NCBI RefSeq assembly: GCF_040712075.1
Contig: NZ_JBFCVL010000004.1
Span: 248,001-312,000, forward strand
Source: Fodinicurvata sp. EGI_FJ10296
GTDB lineage: Bacteria > Pseudomonadota > Alphaproteobacteria > DSM-16000 > Inquilinaceae
Length of the DNA: 64,000 nt
Direction of reading: 5' to 3'
The position numbers and the translations under genes are program-made. Positions 26,813 through 35,326 of this stretch are shown in pieces (position 1 is the first letter of the stretch; each line of letters starts with the position of its first letter). Below the pieces are notes generated by a model. The model saw only the letters and a program-made list of their open reading frames with translations. It was not told the DNA's origin and did not search any database.

Positions 26813-27802
26813 TCACTCCACCGGAACGCCTGTTCCGCCGCGCGGGCCGAGCAGGAACTGGGTTGGGCTGCGTTCGATTTGCTCTATGACCCGAGACAGA
26901 TTGCGCGCGAGATCTCGCAGCTCGGTTGTCATGATCGTAAATTCGTAAAGGCCGGTATTGGCAAAGTCTTCAAGACCCGGTCCAGCCGCTGACACGATCG
27001 TATTGAGGCTGTTGGCTGCCTGTTCCGCGCTGGCGAGCAATTCGCGAGCCGCGGCGGATGTCGCACCGGCTTCGTCCTGAAACAATGTCAAACCGTCATC
27101 GGCCGATGTCAGGATGGTATCGAGCCGATCGCTGATGCGGGCGACGTCGACACGAAATTCTGTCACCAGACTGTCGAGATTCATCATCAGACCGCCCACC
27201 CGGTCTGTTGTCGCCGCGATCACTTCCGTCTGGCCGGACAGATCGGACGAAATGCTCTCGGCGTTCGACAGGATGCGATTGACCGAGTCCAGATTGTCGT
27301 CGGACAAAAGATCCGCAGCCTGGTTCGTCACCGCCAGCAGTTGAGCGAGCAAATCGGGTGCCTGCTCGGTCAGGCTGTCGAGGGTCGAAGGCTGCGATTC
27401 GATTACCGGGTAGTCTTCGCCGATCGGGATGGTGGGCATTGCGGCATCCTGAGAGCCACCGGAAATCTGGACGAAACTGCCGCCGGTCAGACCGGCAAGC
27501 TGCAGCATGGCAAAGCTGTCGTCGCGCAATGGGGTTTCGGGATCGACTTCGATCATCACCCGGACACGCTCGATATTGGCCGGATCGACGCGGATATCGC
27601 TCACCTGGCCGACGGGAATTCCCCGATAGCGGACCTGACTGCCGGATTGCAAACCAGTGACAGCCCCGTCGAAGTAAATCAGATAACGGTCGCCGCGATC
27701 CGTAAGGCTCGACAGACCGAGCCAGAAAGCGAAGCCAAGGAGCAACCCCGCCACGGTCAGCACGAAGGCCCCGACGGCTACATATTTCGCCCGCGTCTCC
27801 AT
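26813..27802 (-). CDS. mlaD: MCE-domain protein, MlaD-like
   Basis: Inner-membrane-anchored lipid-transport protein, 329 residues. One N-terminal helix (AVGAFVLTVAGLLLGFAFWLG) precedes a single MCE domain with YFDGAVTGLQSGSQVRYRGIPVGQV near 43-67. A long helical C-terminal region with repeated Ser/Asp-rich heptads (residues 150-310) probably forms the hexameric coiled-coil channel. It is co-transcribed with mlaF (9 bp upstream) and the lipoprotein gene (6 bp downstream). Confidence 0.9.
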   Translation of the reverse strand: METRAKYVAVGAFVLTVAGLLLGFAFWLGLSSLTDRGDRYLIYFDGAVTGLQSGSQVRYRGIPVGQVSDIRVDPANIERVRVMIEVDPETPLRDDSFAMLQLAGLTGGSFVQISGGSQDAAMPTIPIGEDYPVIESQPSTLDSLTEQAPDLLAQLLAVTNQAADLLSDDNLDSVNRILSNAESISSDLSGQTEVIAATTDRVGGLMMNLDSLVTEFRVDVARISDRLDTILTSADDGLTLFQDEAGATSAAARELLASAEQAANSLNTIVSAAGPGLEDFANTGLYEFTIMTTELRDLARNLSRVIEQIERSPTQFLLGPRGGTGVPVE

Positions 27803-27811
27803 TACCTCAAC

Positions 27812-28633
27812 CTATTCGTTCATGGAGGCAGCGGCCGGCATGGATCGCGCCCGGACACCGTTGAAATAGGCCTGCAGCCATGGATGTTGACTGCTCTTGT
27901 GGCCCTCCCATGTGTCGACCACGACCTTCTTCTCGATCAATGCGGCGATTCGATCGCAGATGGTCAACAGACTGTCCATATCGTGTGTCACCATTACGAC
28001 CGTCAACTCCAGGTTCCGGCTAAGGGTTCCGATAAGGTCATCGAACGCCGCCGCACCGATCGGGTCGAGGCCGGCGGTCGGCTCATCCAGGAACAGGATG
28101 CCCGGATCGAGCGCGAGAGCCCGGGCAAGGCCGGCGCGTTTGCGCATGCCGCCGGAAAGCTCCGAGGGAACCTTGGTTCCGGCATCGGGTGGCAGTCCGA
28201 CCATGGCCACTTTCAGTTGCGCGATCTCCCGCATCAGATCGCGCTTCATGCCGGTATGCTCAGCGAGCGGCACCATGATGTTTTCCTCCACCGTCATGGA
28301 GGAAAACAGGGCGCCGTCCTGAAACAGAACGCCCCATTGGCCCTGAAGGCGATGTATCTCGACTTCGGACATTGTCGAGATGTCATGACCATAGACTTCG
28401 ATGGTCCCCTTGGCATAGGACTGCAGGCCAATAATCTCGCGCATCAGCACTGATTTTCCGGTCCCCGATCCCCCGACCACGCCAAGCACCTCGCCCCGGC
28501 GGACATCCATATCGAGCCCGTCATGAATCACCGTCGAACCGAACTGGGTCCGCAAGCCGCGAACCCGGATGACAGGTTGGGCTGGATCCCCATCGTCGTC
28601 GCCGTCACTGAGTTTCGCCGTCATTCCCTCCAT
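27812..28633 (-). CDS. mlaF: ABC transporter ATP-binding protein, MlaF-like
   Basis: Cytosolic ATPase of the Mla-type lipid transporter, 273 residues. Walker A is GGSGTGKS, the signature is LSGGMRKRAGLARAL, and Walker B is ILFLDEPTAGLDP; the LSGGM(R/K)KR form is typical of MlaF. The ATG at 28633 overlaps the mlaE stop by one base (TGATG), so the two are translationally coupled. Confidence 0.93.
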   Translation of the reverse strand: MEGMTAKLSDGDDDGDPAQPVIRVRGLRTQFGSTVIHDGLDMDVRRGEVLGVVGGSGTGKSVLMREIIGLQSYAKGTIEVYGHDISTMSEVEIHRLQGQWGVLFQDGALFSSMTVEENIMVPLAEHTGMKRDLMREIAQLKVAMVGLPPDAGTKVPSELSGGMRKRAGLARALALDPGILFLDEPTAGLDPIGAAAFDDLIGTLSRNLELTVVMVTHDMDSLLTICDRIAALIEKKVVVDTWEGHKSSQHPWLQAYFNGVRARSMPAAASMNE

Positions 28634-29847
28634 CAAAAGCCCCAGTCGGACAGGACGATGGAGAAGACCGCGTCAAGGACGATCACCAGAAATATCGACT
28701 GGACCACCGATTTCGTCGTCAGTATCCCGACACTTTCGGCGCTGCCGGTCACGCGCAATCCCTGGTAGCATCCTACCATCGCGATCGTAAAGGCGAATAC
28801 CGGCGCCTTGACCAGCCCGGCCCAGAGATGCCCGATCGCAACGTCGCTCTGAAACTGCCGAATGAAGGTGCCGAGATCGATGTCCAGGATCACGTATGCC
28901 ATCAATGCGCCGCCCCCTATACCAGCGATGTTCGCCAGAAACGTTAACAGCGGGAACGTGATCAGCAGCGCGATCAGCCGCGGAACGACCAGGGCCTCGA
29001 CCGGGTCCAGGCCGATCGTGCCCATGGCGTCGACCTCCTGGTTCACCTTCATCGTGCCAATCTGCGCCGTAAACGCGGATCCGGATCGGCCGGCCAGGAT
29101 GATCGCCGTGACAAGGATGCCGAGTTCACGCAGCACGGAAATGCCGATCAGGTTGACGACGAACAGGTCAGCGCCGAATTGCCGGAGCTGCACGGCGCCC
29201 TGATAGGCGATCACGATGCCGACCAGGAACGACAGCAGACACACGATCGGAACGGCATTCAAGCCCGTCTGCTCGGCATGAAAAACAATCGACGTCGTCC
29301 GCAGCCGCGAAGGATGCCTGATCAACCGCCCGAAACGGGTGACAATCAGCCCCAGGAATCCGACCAGGCCGCGGGCTTCATCGCCGACGTCGAAGACCGT
29401 GCGGCCGACGGATTCCGCGATCCCGCCGAGGCGCGATCGCCCGGATGCAGGCGATGCATTTTCGCCGCCCGATCCTTCCCCTTTCGGTTTATCGACGGAC
29501 TCCGACACCGTCGCCAGAACCGAAGCGGGTTTCGTCCGGGCGCCCGACACCTCCACCGTCCGGCCGCTCCCGGCCAGCAAGAGGCGAAGGCGGCGAACCA
29601 TCAATGCCCCGGCGGTATCCAGAACCTCCAGATCCGCAAGATCGAGACGGACCTTCCCTGCCGGACAGCGCGCGACGACGGTGTCGACCATGCCGGACAA
29701 TTCCTCGACCGATTGAACCGTCCATCGTCCGACACAGCGAATCACGGCACCCGTGGATCCCGCCACCAGATCAATGGCGAAGAGCGGTTCCCCGCGCGCG
29801 CCATTGCGCGTAGACTGTGTCGTAATCGTATGGTCCGGTGAACCCAT
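28633..29847 (-). CDS. mlaE: MlaE-like ABC permease with N-terminal STAS domain
   Basis: A 404-residue permease that combines two Mla parts in one chain. The first about 120 residues form a STAS domain (RLDLADLEVLDTAGALMVRRL), equivalent to the separate MlaB protein of E. coli; a disordered Gly/Ser linker follows. The C-terminal about 260 residues are the MlaE permease, with QTGLNAVPIVCLLSFLVG, FGADLFVVNLIGISVLRELG and the ARSGSAFTAQIGTMKVNQEVDA loop. STAS-MlaE fusions are usual in many bacteria outside the gammaproteobacteria. It is the first gene of a leftward run reaching 22627. The start at 29847 is chosen; the frame extends to 29901. Confidence 0.9.
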   Translation of the reverse strand: MGSPDHTITTQSTRNGARGEPLFAIDLVAGSTGAVIRCVGRWTVQSVEELSGMVDTVVARCPAGKVRLDLADLEVLDTAGALMVRRLRLLLAGSGRTVEVSGARTKPASVLATVSESVDKPKGEGSGGENASPASGRSRLGGIAESVGRTVFDVGDEARGLVGFLGLIVTRFGRLIRHPSRLRTTSIVFHAEQTGLNAVPIVCLLSFLVGIVIAYQGAVQLRQFGADLFVVNLIGISVLRELGILVTAIILAGRSGSAFTAQIGTMKVNQEVDAMGTIGLDPVEALVVPRLIALLITFPLLTFLANIAGIGGGALMAYVILDIDLGTFIRQFQSDVAIGHLWAGLVKAPVFAFTIAMVGCYQGLRVTGSAESVGILTTKSVVQSIFLVIVLDAVFSIVLSDWGF

Positions 29848-30007
29848 ATGTCGGAAATATCCTTGCGGTTTTCGTCGTTGCCTGGCTGAAGCGTATGGCA
29901 ACCTTCTCCAGTGGATCGGTCGTTATGCCGCCGCCTCTGCTAACGGCATGAATTCCGCACGGTACGACATAGCCGAACCGTCGCGGCAACAATAGGGCAC
30001 GAGAATA

Positions 30008-30523
30008 ATGGATCTTAAGGACCATATCCGCCATGTCCCGGATTTTCCCAAGCCGGGCATACTTTTCTACGACATTTCAACCCTTCTGGCCCATCCGATC
30101 GCGTGGCGCACCACCGTCGACCGTCTGGCCGACGCCATCGCCCCCATGCAGCCCGAGGTGCTGGTCGGGATTGAAAGCCGTGGCTTTCTGACTGCGGCCC
30201 CGCTCGCCCTCAAGCTTGGCCTGGGATTCGTCATGGTTCGCAAATCCAACAAGCTTCCCGGTCCGACGGTTAAGCATACCTATGCGCTGGAATACGGCGA
30301 GGACACGATCGAGGTTCAGGAAGGCGCGGTGTCGGAAGGTCAGCGGGTGGTGATTCTCGATGATCTGCTGGCAACCGGCGGCACGATGGCGGCGTCGGTC
30401 GAGCTGATGCGACGGATCGGTGCCGACGTCCGGGGCTGCGCGTGCATCGTCGAACTGACCTTCCTGAACGGCCGGGAGCGGATCGATACGCCGATCGAAA
30501 CCCTGATCCAGTACGAAAGCTGA
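30008..30523 (+). CDS. apt: Adenine phosphoribosyltransferase
   Basis: Purine salvage enzyme that makes AMP from adenine and PRPP. At 171 residues it is the normal size. It has the start [22 protein letters not shown], the GIESRGFL segment, RKSNKLPG and the PRPP-binding loop [13 protein letters not shown] near 115-127. The next gene, a creatininase-family hydrolase, begins 13 bp later, so they are probably one operon. Confidence 0.97.
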   Translation: MDLKDHIRHVPDFPKPGILFYDISTLLAHPIAWRTTVDRLADAIAPMQPEVLVGIESRGFLTAAPLALKLGLGFVMVRKSNKLPGPTVKHTYALEYGEDTIEVQEGAVSEGQRVVILDDLLATGGTMAASVELMRRIGADVRGCACIVELTFLNGRERIDTPIETLIQYES

Positions 30524-30536
30524 TCGGAGCAATCCC

Positions 30537-31409
30537 GTGACGTCGCGGATTCCAGCCGACCCCGTCCCCCAGCCCCCTTGCCTGCCGGCGCGATGGGACG
30601 CGTTGACGTCGGGGGAGTTCGCGTCGCTTCTCGGCGGGCAGGATGGTCACCGGACGGTCGCCGTTCTCCCGATCGCGGCAACGGAACAGCACGGCCCGCA
30701 TCTGCCGGTGGCCGTAGACGCCGTTATCAATCGCGGCATTCTCGGGCGCGCGATAAGCAGGCTGGATCCCGGCACACCCGTGCTGGTCCTGCCTGAACAA
30801 TCCATCGGCTATTCGCCTGAGCACGACCGGTTCCCCGGCACGCTGACGCTTTCATCGTCCGCCGCGCTTTGCATCTGGACGGAAATCATCGCCTGCGTGG
30901 CCGCCACGGGGATCCGCCGGCTGCTCATCTTCAACAGTCACGGCGGGCAGGTCCCTCTGGCGCGACTGCTGATCCGCGAGGCCAGAGCGCGGAACGGAAT
31001 GCTCGCAACCGCCGTGAGCTGGCCCGATTTCGGTACTCCGCGTGAACTCCTTGATGCCGGCATCATCGACGAGGCCGAGTGCCGGCATGGGCTGCATGCG
31101 GGCCAGGTCGAAACGGCAATGATGATGGCCCTGGCACCCGACAGTGTGCGGATGGACCTGCTAGCGGATTTTCCCTCGCGGGCCCGGGATATGGCCGCGC
31201 GTTACGAATGGCTGGAACCGGAGGGGGCGGCACGTATCGGCTGGCGCGCCGAAGATCTCAACGCCGCCGGGGCGACCGGCAACGCCGCCAAGGCGACCGC
31301 CGCGACCGGTGATATCCTTCTCGATCACGCGGCCACGGCACTTGCCACGCTCTTGTCGGAAATGACCGACCCGGCCCTTACCGACCAGTGGCTGTCGCCC
31401 TTAACCTGA
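30537..31409 (+). CDS. Creatininase-family amidohydrolase
   Basis: A 290-residue metal-dependent amidohydrolase. The family metal and active-site segments are present: PIAATEQHGPHLPVAVDA, SPEHDRFPGTLTLS, the IFNSHGGQVPL loop and HAGQVETAMM. The family covers creatinine amidohydrolase and enzymes acting on formamide pyrimidines and pterins; the substrate is not visible. Translation starts at GTG 30537, just after apt. No other creatine gene is nearby, so a purine- or pyrimidine-related role beside apt is at least as likely as creatinine breakdown. Confidence 0.85.
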   Translation: MTSRIPADPVPQPPCLPARWDALTSGEFASLLGGQDGHRTVAVLPIAATEQHGPHLPVAVDAVINRGILGRAISRLDPGTPVLVLPEQSIGYSPEHDRFPGTLTLSSSAALCIWTEIIACVAATGIRRLLIFNSHGGQVPLARLLIREARARNGMLATAVSWPDFGTPRELLDAGIIDEAECRHGLHAGQVETAMMMALAPDSVRMDLLADFPSRARDMAARYEWLEPEGAARIGWRAEDLNAAGATGNAAKATAATGDILLDHAATALATLLSEMTDPALTDQWLSPLT

Positions 31410-31423
31410 ATCGCCCGCATCGG

Positions 31424-32473
31424 CTAGGCGCTGCGGGACGAAATCGGATAAACACCTGGTTGCAATGTTTTCAGGGTTGATGGAGCGCGATCCGACAACG
31501 CGGTCCTGCCTTGATGACGATCTGTGCCAGCATCGGTATTCTGGATGTTCGCGGCGCCATGATCCGGTCGCGCTGCGGGCGTCGCAGCACCGCCGCCTCC
31601 ATGTGGCGCGTCGTCATCATCGCTTCCCGATATCGGGCTGGATCTGGAATCTGGTTTCGGCCCCTTCCCCGCGTCACCACCCTCGTCGCCACGATGGAGC
31701 ATCGAGGCCCTGGTGGCAGCATAGCGCAGAGTCTGATTCTGATAGCGCCGCCACGCCAGGGGAATGCTCACCAGATAGGCAAGCCCCATGGCGAGCAACA
31801 TCAGCCAGGTTGCCGTGATCATTCCGGCGATCACCAATCCCATACCGACGAGAACGAATACGAGGTATTTCGCCGGTATGAACACCGATTTCAGCGAAAA
31901 TGTCGGCAGCGTGCTGACCATCAGAAGCCCGGCGCCCATGGTCCAGATGCCGATCAGTATCGGGAACTCCTGAAGCGCGATGCCGGTTTCGAGGAAGAAG
32001 AAGATCGGCAGCATTGCCAGTCCGGCACCGGCCGGTGACGGGACACCCGTAAAGTAGCTGGATGCCCAGGGCGGACGGTCTTCGTCGGTGAGCTGCACAT
32101 TGAACCGTGCCAGCCGCATCGCCGCGCAGACGGAAAAGATCAGCACCACGGCCCAACCGAATTGCCCCGCTTCGTGGATCGACCAGAAATAGATCATGAG
32201 CGCCGGAGCGACCCCGAAGCACACGAAATCCGACAGACTGTCGAGTTGCGCGCCCATCGGGCTGGTGGCTTTCAGGAGCCGGGCGACGCGACCGTCCAAC
32301 GTGTCGAGAACAGCGGCGATCAGTATCGCGATCGCGGCCAGTTCGAACCGTCCGTCGATGGCCAGCCGAATGGATGTCATGCCGGCACAGAGTGCGAAGG
32401 TCGTGAGTATATTCGGCAAGAGCCGATTGAACGTGACGTTCCTGGCCCGCCGATGGCGTCTTGGCCGTATCAT
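31424..32473 (-). CDS. pssA: CDP-diacylglycerol--serine O-phosphatidyltransferase
   Basis: Integral membrane enzyme that makes phosphatidylserine. The exact CDP-alcohol phosphatidyltransferase motif is seen from D60-G61 through A64-R65, G74, D78 to D82. About eight membrane helices fill residues 20-250. The start at 32473 has AAGGGA upstream and lies 73 bp after the psd stop. Odd point: the last about 90 residues are a hydrophilic low-complexity tail (SGSDDDD, HGGGGAATPAA) not found in typical PssA; its coding status rests on the open frame only. Confidence 0.93.
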   Translation of the reverse strand: MIRPRRHRRARNVTFNRLLPNILTTFALCAGMTSIRLAIDGRFELAAIAILIAAVLDTLDGRVARLLKATSPMGAQLDSLSDFVCFGVAPALMIYFWSIHEAGQFGWAVVLIFSVCAAMRLARFNVQLTDEDRPPWASSYFTGVPSPAGAGLAMLPIFFFLETGIALQEFPILIGIWTMGAGLLMVSTLPTFSLKSVFIPAKYLVFVLVGMGLVIAGMITATWLMLLAMGLAYLVSIPLAWRRYQNQTLRYAATRASMLHRGDEGGDAGKGPKPDSRSSPISGSDDDDAPHGGGGAATPAARPDHGAANIQNTDAGTDRHQGRTALSDRAPSTLKTLQPGVYPISSRSA

Positions 32474-32546
32474 ATGGTGTCCCTTTCGGCCGATCTCTGC
32501 CCGGCCTGGCGCCTGGTATGGGCCTTTCCCGGGCGGAACCGGCCGC

Positions 32547-33257
32547 TTAGATGCCGTGGCCGATCCGCTGCGGCTCGGCGGTGTCGAGGTCGGCAATAAC
32601 CGTTTCGCCCCCGATCATCGTCTGGCCGACGACCACGAGAGGGGCAACGCCCGGCGGCAGATAAACATCCGTCCGGCTGCCAAATCGGATCAGACCGAAA
32701 CGATGGCCGACCCGGCAGGTGGCGCCGTCGGTCAGGTTGTTGATGATCCGACGCGCTACCAGACCGGCGATCTGGACGACAGCGATTTCTCGGCCATCGG
32801 TCAGCTCGATCACCGCGCCACAGCGTTCGTTTTCCTCGCTGGCCTTGTCCAGGTTGGCACTGAGGAACTTGCCAGGGTGATAGTGAACCCTGGAGACCCG
32901 GCCATCTATCGGTATCCGGTTCACATGTACATTGAAGACGTTGAGAAAGATCGATACCCGCGTCAACGGTTCGTCGCCGAGATCAAGTTCTTTGGGCGGC
33001 AGCGCCTGACCGATCGCCGACACCAGCCCATCGGCCGGCGCGACGACCAGCCCCGGTCGGGTCGGCACGACCCGCACGGGATCGCGGAAAAAATATACGC
33101 ACCACGCTGTTGCCAGAACCCCTAGCCAGCCAAGCGGCTCCCAGAGAAAGAACAGGATCAGGGTGACGGCGGCAAATGCGGCGATAAAGGGGTAGCCCGC
33201 CCGATGGATGGGAGCGATCACGGTTCTGAGGGCGGAAGTGCCCGCGGTGCCAGCCAT
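32547..33257 (-). CDS. psd: Phosphatidylserine decarboxylase proenzyme
   Basis: Makes phosphatidylethanolamine from phosphatidylserine. The 236-residue proenzyme is of the short (archaeal/alphaproteobacterial) type with N-terminal membrane segments. The self-cleavage site is the Gly-Ser in [13 protein letters not shown] near the C-terminus; the serine becomes the pyruvoyl group. Other conserved pieces are [15 protein letters not shown] and [21 protein letters not shown]. It lies directly upstream of pssA, forming the standard psd-pssA pair. Confidence 0.95.
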   Translation of the reverse strand: MAGTAGTSALRTVIAPIHRAGYPFIAAFAAVTLILFFLWEPLGWLGVLATAWCVYFFRDPVRVVPTRPGLVVAPADGLVSAIGQALPPKELDLGDEPLTRVSIFLNVFNVHVNRIPIDGRVSRVHYHPGKFLSANLDKASEENERCGAVIELTDGREIAVVQIAGLVARRIINNLTDGATCRVGHRFGLIRFGSRTDVYLPPGVAPLVVVGQTMIGGETVIADLDTAEPQRIGHGI

Positions 33258-33302
33258 ATTCGGTTCCCGGCCTTTCGGCGATTGAGTTGAAGAGTGTCGT
33301 CG

Positions 33303-33328
33303 AGCGGCGGCAGCGATCAGCCGCCGCT
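33303..33328. other. Perfect 9-bp GC-rich inverted repeat in a divergent spacer
   Basis: AGCGGCGGC at 33303-33311 and GCCGCCGCT at 33320-33328 flank an 8-base loop, followed by TTTGATTTAT on the + side. It lies between psd (leftward) and the carbon-nitrogen hydrolase (rightward), where no transcript should end, so a protein-binding site or a leader hairpin of the psd mRNA is more likely than a terminator. The rest of the 202-bp spacer shows nothing recognisable. Confidence 0.45.
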
Positions 33329-33459
33329 TTGATTTATACGCGTTCAGGTTACCATTTATTTGCCCCGGCGACGATGGTGGCTATATGTAACGGCTTGCCG
33401 ACTCAATTTGAACCACCGAATTGACACGCCGCGCCGGCCACAGGAAAAGAGGGGCACCG

Positions 33460-34410
33460 ATGTCCGACCCTATTGCCGACGACAGCCAATACCGTCCCAC
33501 CGGGTCGCTTCCTGCCATTTCGCTGTGGGCGACCAATGTCGGCCGGCCCGTCCGAAGCCTTGACGACTGGATCGATCGGCTGGCGAAGCAGGCCCGCATC
33601 GCTGCCGATACCGGCCACGAACTGTTGGTGCTGCCGGAATATGCCTGCGCCCAATGGCTCCACATGCCCGGCGCACCGGAATCCGCCAGCGACGAGATAC
33701 CGTGGATGGCCGATCTGGCGGCCGATGCCGCGTCGGCTGTAGCCCGGATGGCAGTGGACACCGGTATGGACATCCTGGCGGGCAGTTGGCCCTGGCGATG
33801 CAACACGGGCGATACCTCCGCCGTCAACCGCGCGTTGTTCTGCCGGCCCGACGGCACGGCGATCGTCCAGGACAAGTTGACACTGACCCCCGGTGAGCGC
33901 GACCCCGCCGCCTGGACGCTGATGCCCGGCGAGTCGGTCGCCGTGTTCGATTGGCGCGGCTGGCGCACGGCGATCCTGATCTGTCTGGATATCGAGCAAC
34001 CATCCATTGCCGCGCGGCTGGCGCCACTGGATATCGACCTGATCCTGGTGCCGAGCATGACCGCCGCTGCAACCGGCTATCACCGCGTCCATTCATGCGC
34101 CCGAGCGCGGGCCATCGAACTGATGACGGTCGTCGCAACGGTCGGTACGATCGGAACGTTGCCCGATGGAACCACCAACAACGGCGGCGCGGCCGTCTAT
34201 GGCCCCTGCGAACCCGGCCTGATCGATGACGGACTGCTGATCGGAACCGGGCGCCTGAACCAGCACCATGGAGACGGCCCCGTGCTATCGGTCCGCGACC
34301 TGCCGCTGGCGGCCGTCAGGGCCATGCGCCACGGCAGCGCCGAGGTCTGGCCGGGGCCGTGGGATGCGGCGAATATCGCCATCAGGCACGAGCCCGGACT
34401 GAAGCCCTGA
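33460..34410 (+). CDS. Carbon-nitrogen hydrolase (nitrilase superfamily)
   Basis: A 316-residue hydrolase with the full Glu-Lys-Cys triad: E60 in LLVLPEYA, K139 in IVQDKLTLTP and C175 in LICLDIEQP. The family hydrolyses amides, nitriles or carbamoyl groups. It lies 0.9 kb from the convergent agmatine deiminase, whose product N-carbamoylputrescine needs a nitrilase-superfamily enzyme (AguB) for the next step. The motif surroundings are not clearly AguB-like, so that role is only a candidate. The ATG at 33460 follows AGAGGGG. Confidence 0.82.
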   Translation: MSDPIADDSQYRPTGSLPAISLWATNVGRPVRSLDDWIDRLAKQARIAADTGHELLVLPEYACAQWLHMPGAPESASDEIPWMADLAADAASAVARMAVDTGMDILAGSWPWRCNTGDTSAVNRALFCRPDGTAIVQDKLTLTPGERDPAAWTLMPGESVAVFDWRGWRTAILICLDIEQPSIAARLAPLDIDLILVPSMTAAATGYHRVHSCARARAIELMTVVATVGTIGTLPDGTTNNGGAAVYGPCEPGLIDDGLLIGTGRLNQHHGDGPVLSVRDLPLAAVRAMRHGSAEVWPGPWDAANIAIRHEPGLKP

Positions 34411-34513
34411 AGCCCCGTCCGGCGACAATGGTTCCGTCACTTGGAATTGGAAACAGGTGCCACCATCTGACGTGCTGCGGCGACCTGCGACGGGCAGAAC
34501 GGAAGGGTGCATC

Positions 34514-35317
34514 ATGGATATCAATCGCTTACTGGAGAATTTCCTCGGTCAGGGCGGCGCCGGCCAGAGTCAGGGCGCTGGACGCGCTGCCGGGCAGGCT
34601 ACCGGGCAAGCTACCGGGCAAGCAGCCGGACAGTCCGGCGGCGGATTATCGGGGCTCGCATCGAGTCTGGGCCTGGGGTCGGCCGGGGGATCGGGCCTGC
34701 CGTCGGGCCTGGCGGGCGGAGCCGCCGCCGGTGGTCTGATTGCCCTGTTGATGGGAAACAAGAGCGCGCGGAAATTCGGCGGCAAAGCCCTTACCTATGG
34801 CGGCCTCGCCGTCGTTGGCGGCCTGGCCTACAAGGCATGGAGCAACTACAAGGCCAACACTTCCGGCAATGGCGCGCCCGGCGCGATCGCCACCGGCGCT
34901 GGCTCACCCGCCGCCGACGCTTTCGACCCCGCCACCCAGCATGACAGTGCCGGCGGCGACATGCGCCTGACGCTCGTGCGCGCCATGATCAGCGCGTCAA
35001 AGGCCGATGGCCATATCGACAAGGACGAGAATGCTCGCCTGCAGGAAGCCATTCAGTCGATGAATCTTGCGGCGGACGAAAAGGCGTTCCTTTTCGACCA
35101 GATGAATGCACCCAGCGACCCCGTCACGATCGCGCGCCTGGCCAGGGGCGAGGAGCAGGCGGCCGAAATCTATCTCGCCTCGGCGCTGTCGGTGGATGTC
35201 GACACGCCCGAAGAACGCCGATACCTTGAGAGGCTCGCCGATGCGCTGCATCTGCCGGACGAACTGCGTCGGCAGTTGGATGCCCAGGCTGAAGAAGCGG
35301 GCGCCGCTGGCCAGTAG
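34514..35317 (+). CDS. DUF533 / TerB-like protein
   Basis: A 267-residue protein. Residues 1-75 are Gly/Ala/Ser/Gln-rich and include tandem GQAT/GQAA tetrapeptides encoded by 12-bp repeats around 34588-34635. A hydrophobic stretch follows (FGGKALTYGGLAVVGGLAYKAW). Residues about 155-260 are an all-helical TerB-like domain of the DUF533 type (LTLVRAMISASKADGHIDKDENARL, then DVDTPEERRYLERLADAL), with acidic residues in the metal-loop-like DGHIDKDE. Function unknown; members are often membrane-associated. Confidence 0.83.
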   Translation: MDINRLLENFLGQGGAGQSQGAGRAAGQATGQATGQAAGQSGGGLSGLASSLGLGSAGGSGLPSGLAGGAAAGGLIALLMGNKSARKFGGKALTYGGLAVVGGLAYKAWSNYKANTSGNGAPGAIATGAGSPAADAFDPATQHDSAGGDMRLTLVRAMISASKADGHIDKDENARLQEAIQSMNLAADEKAFLFDQMNAPSDPVTIARLARGEEQAAEIYLASALSVDVDTPEERRYLERLADALHLPDELRRQLDAQAEEAGAAGQ

Positions 35318-35326
35318 GGCGGATCT

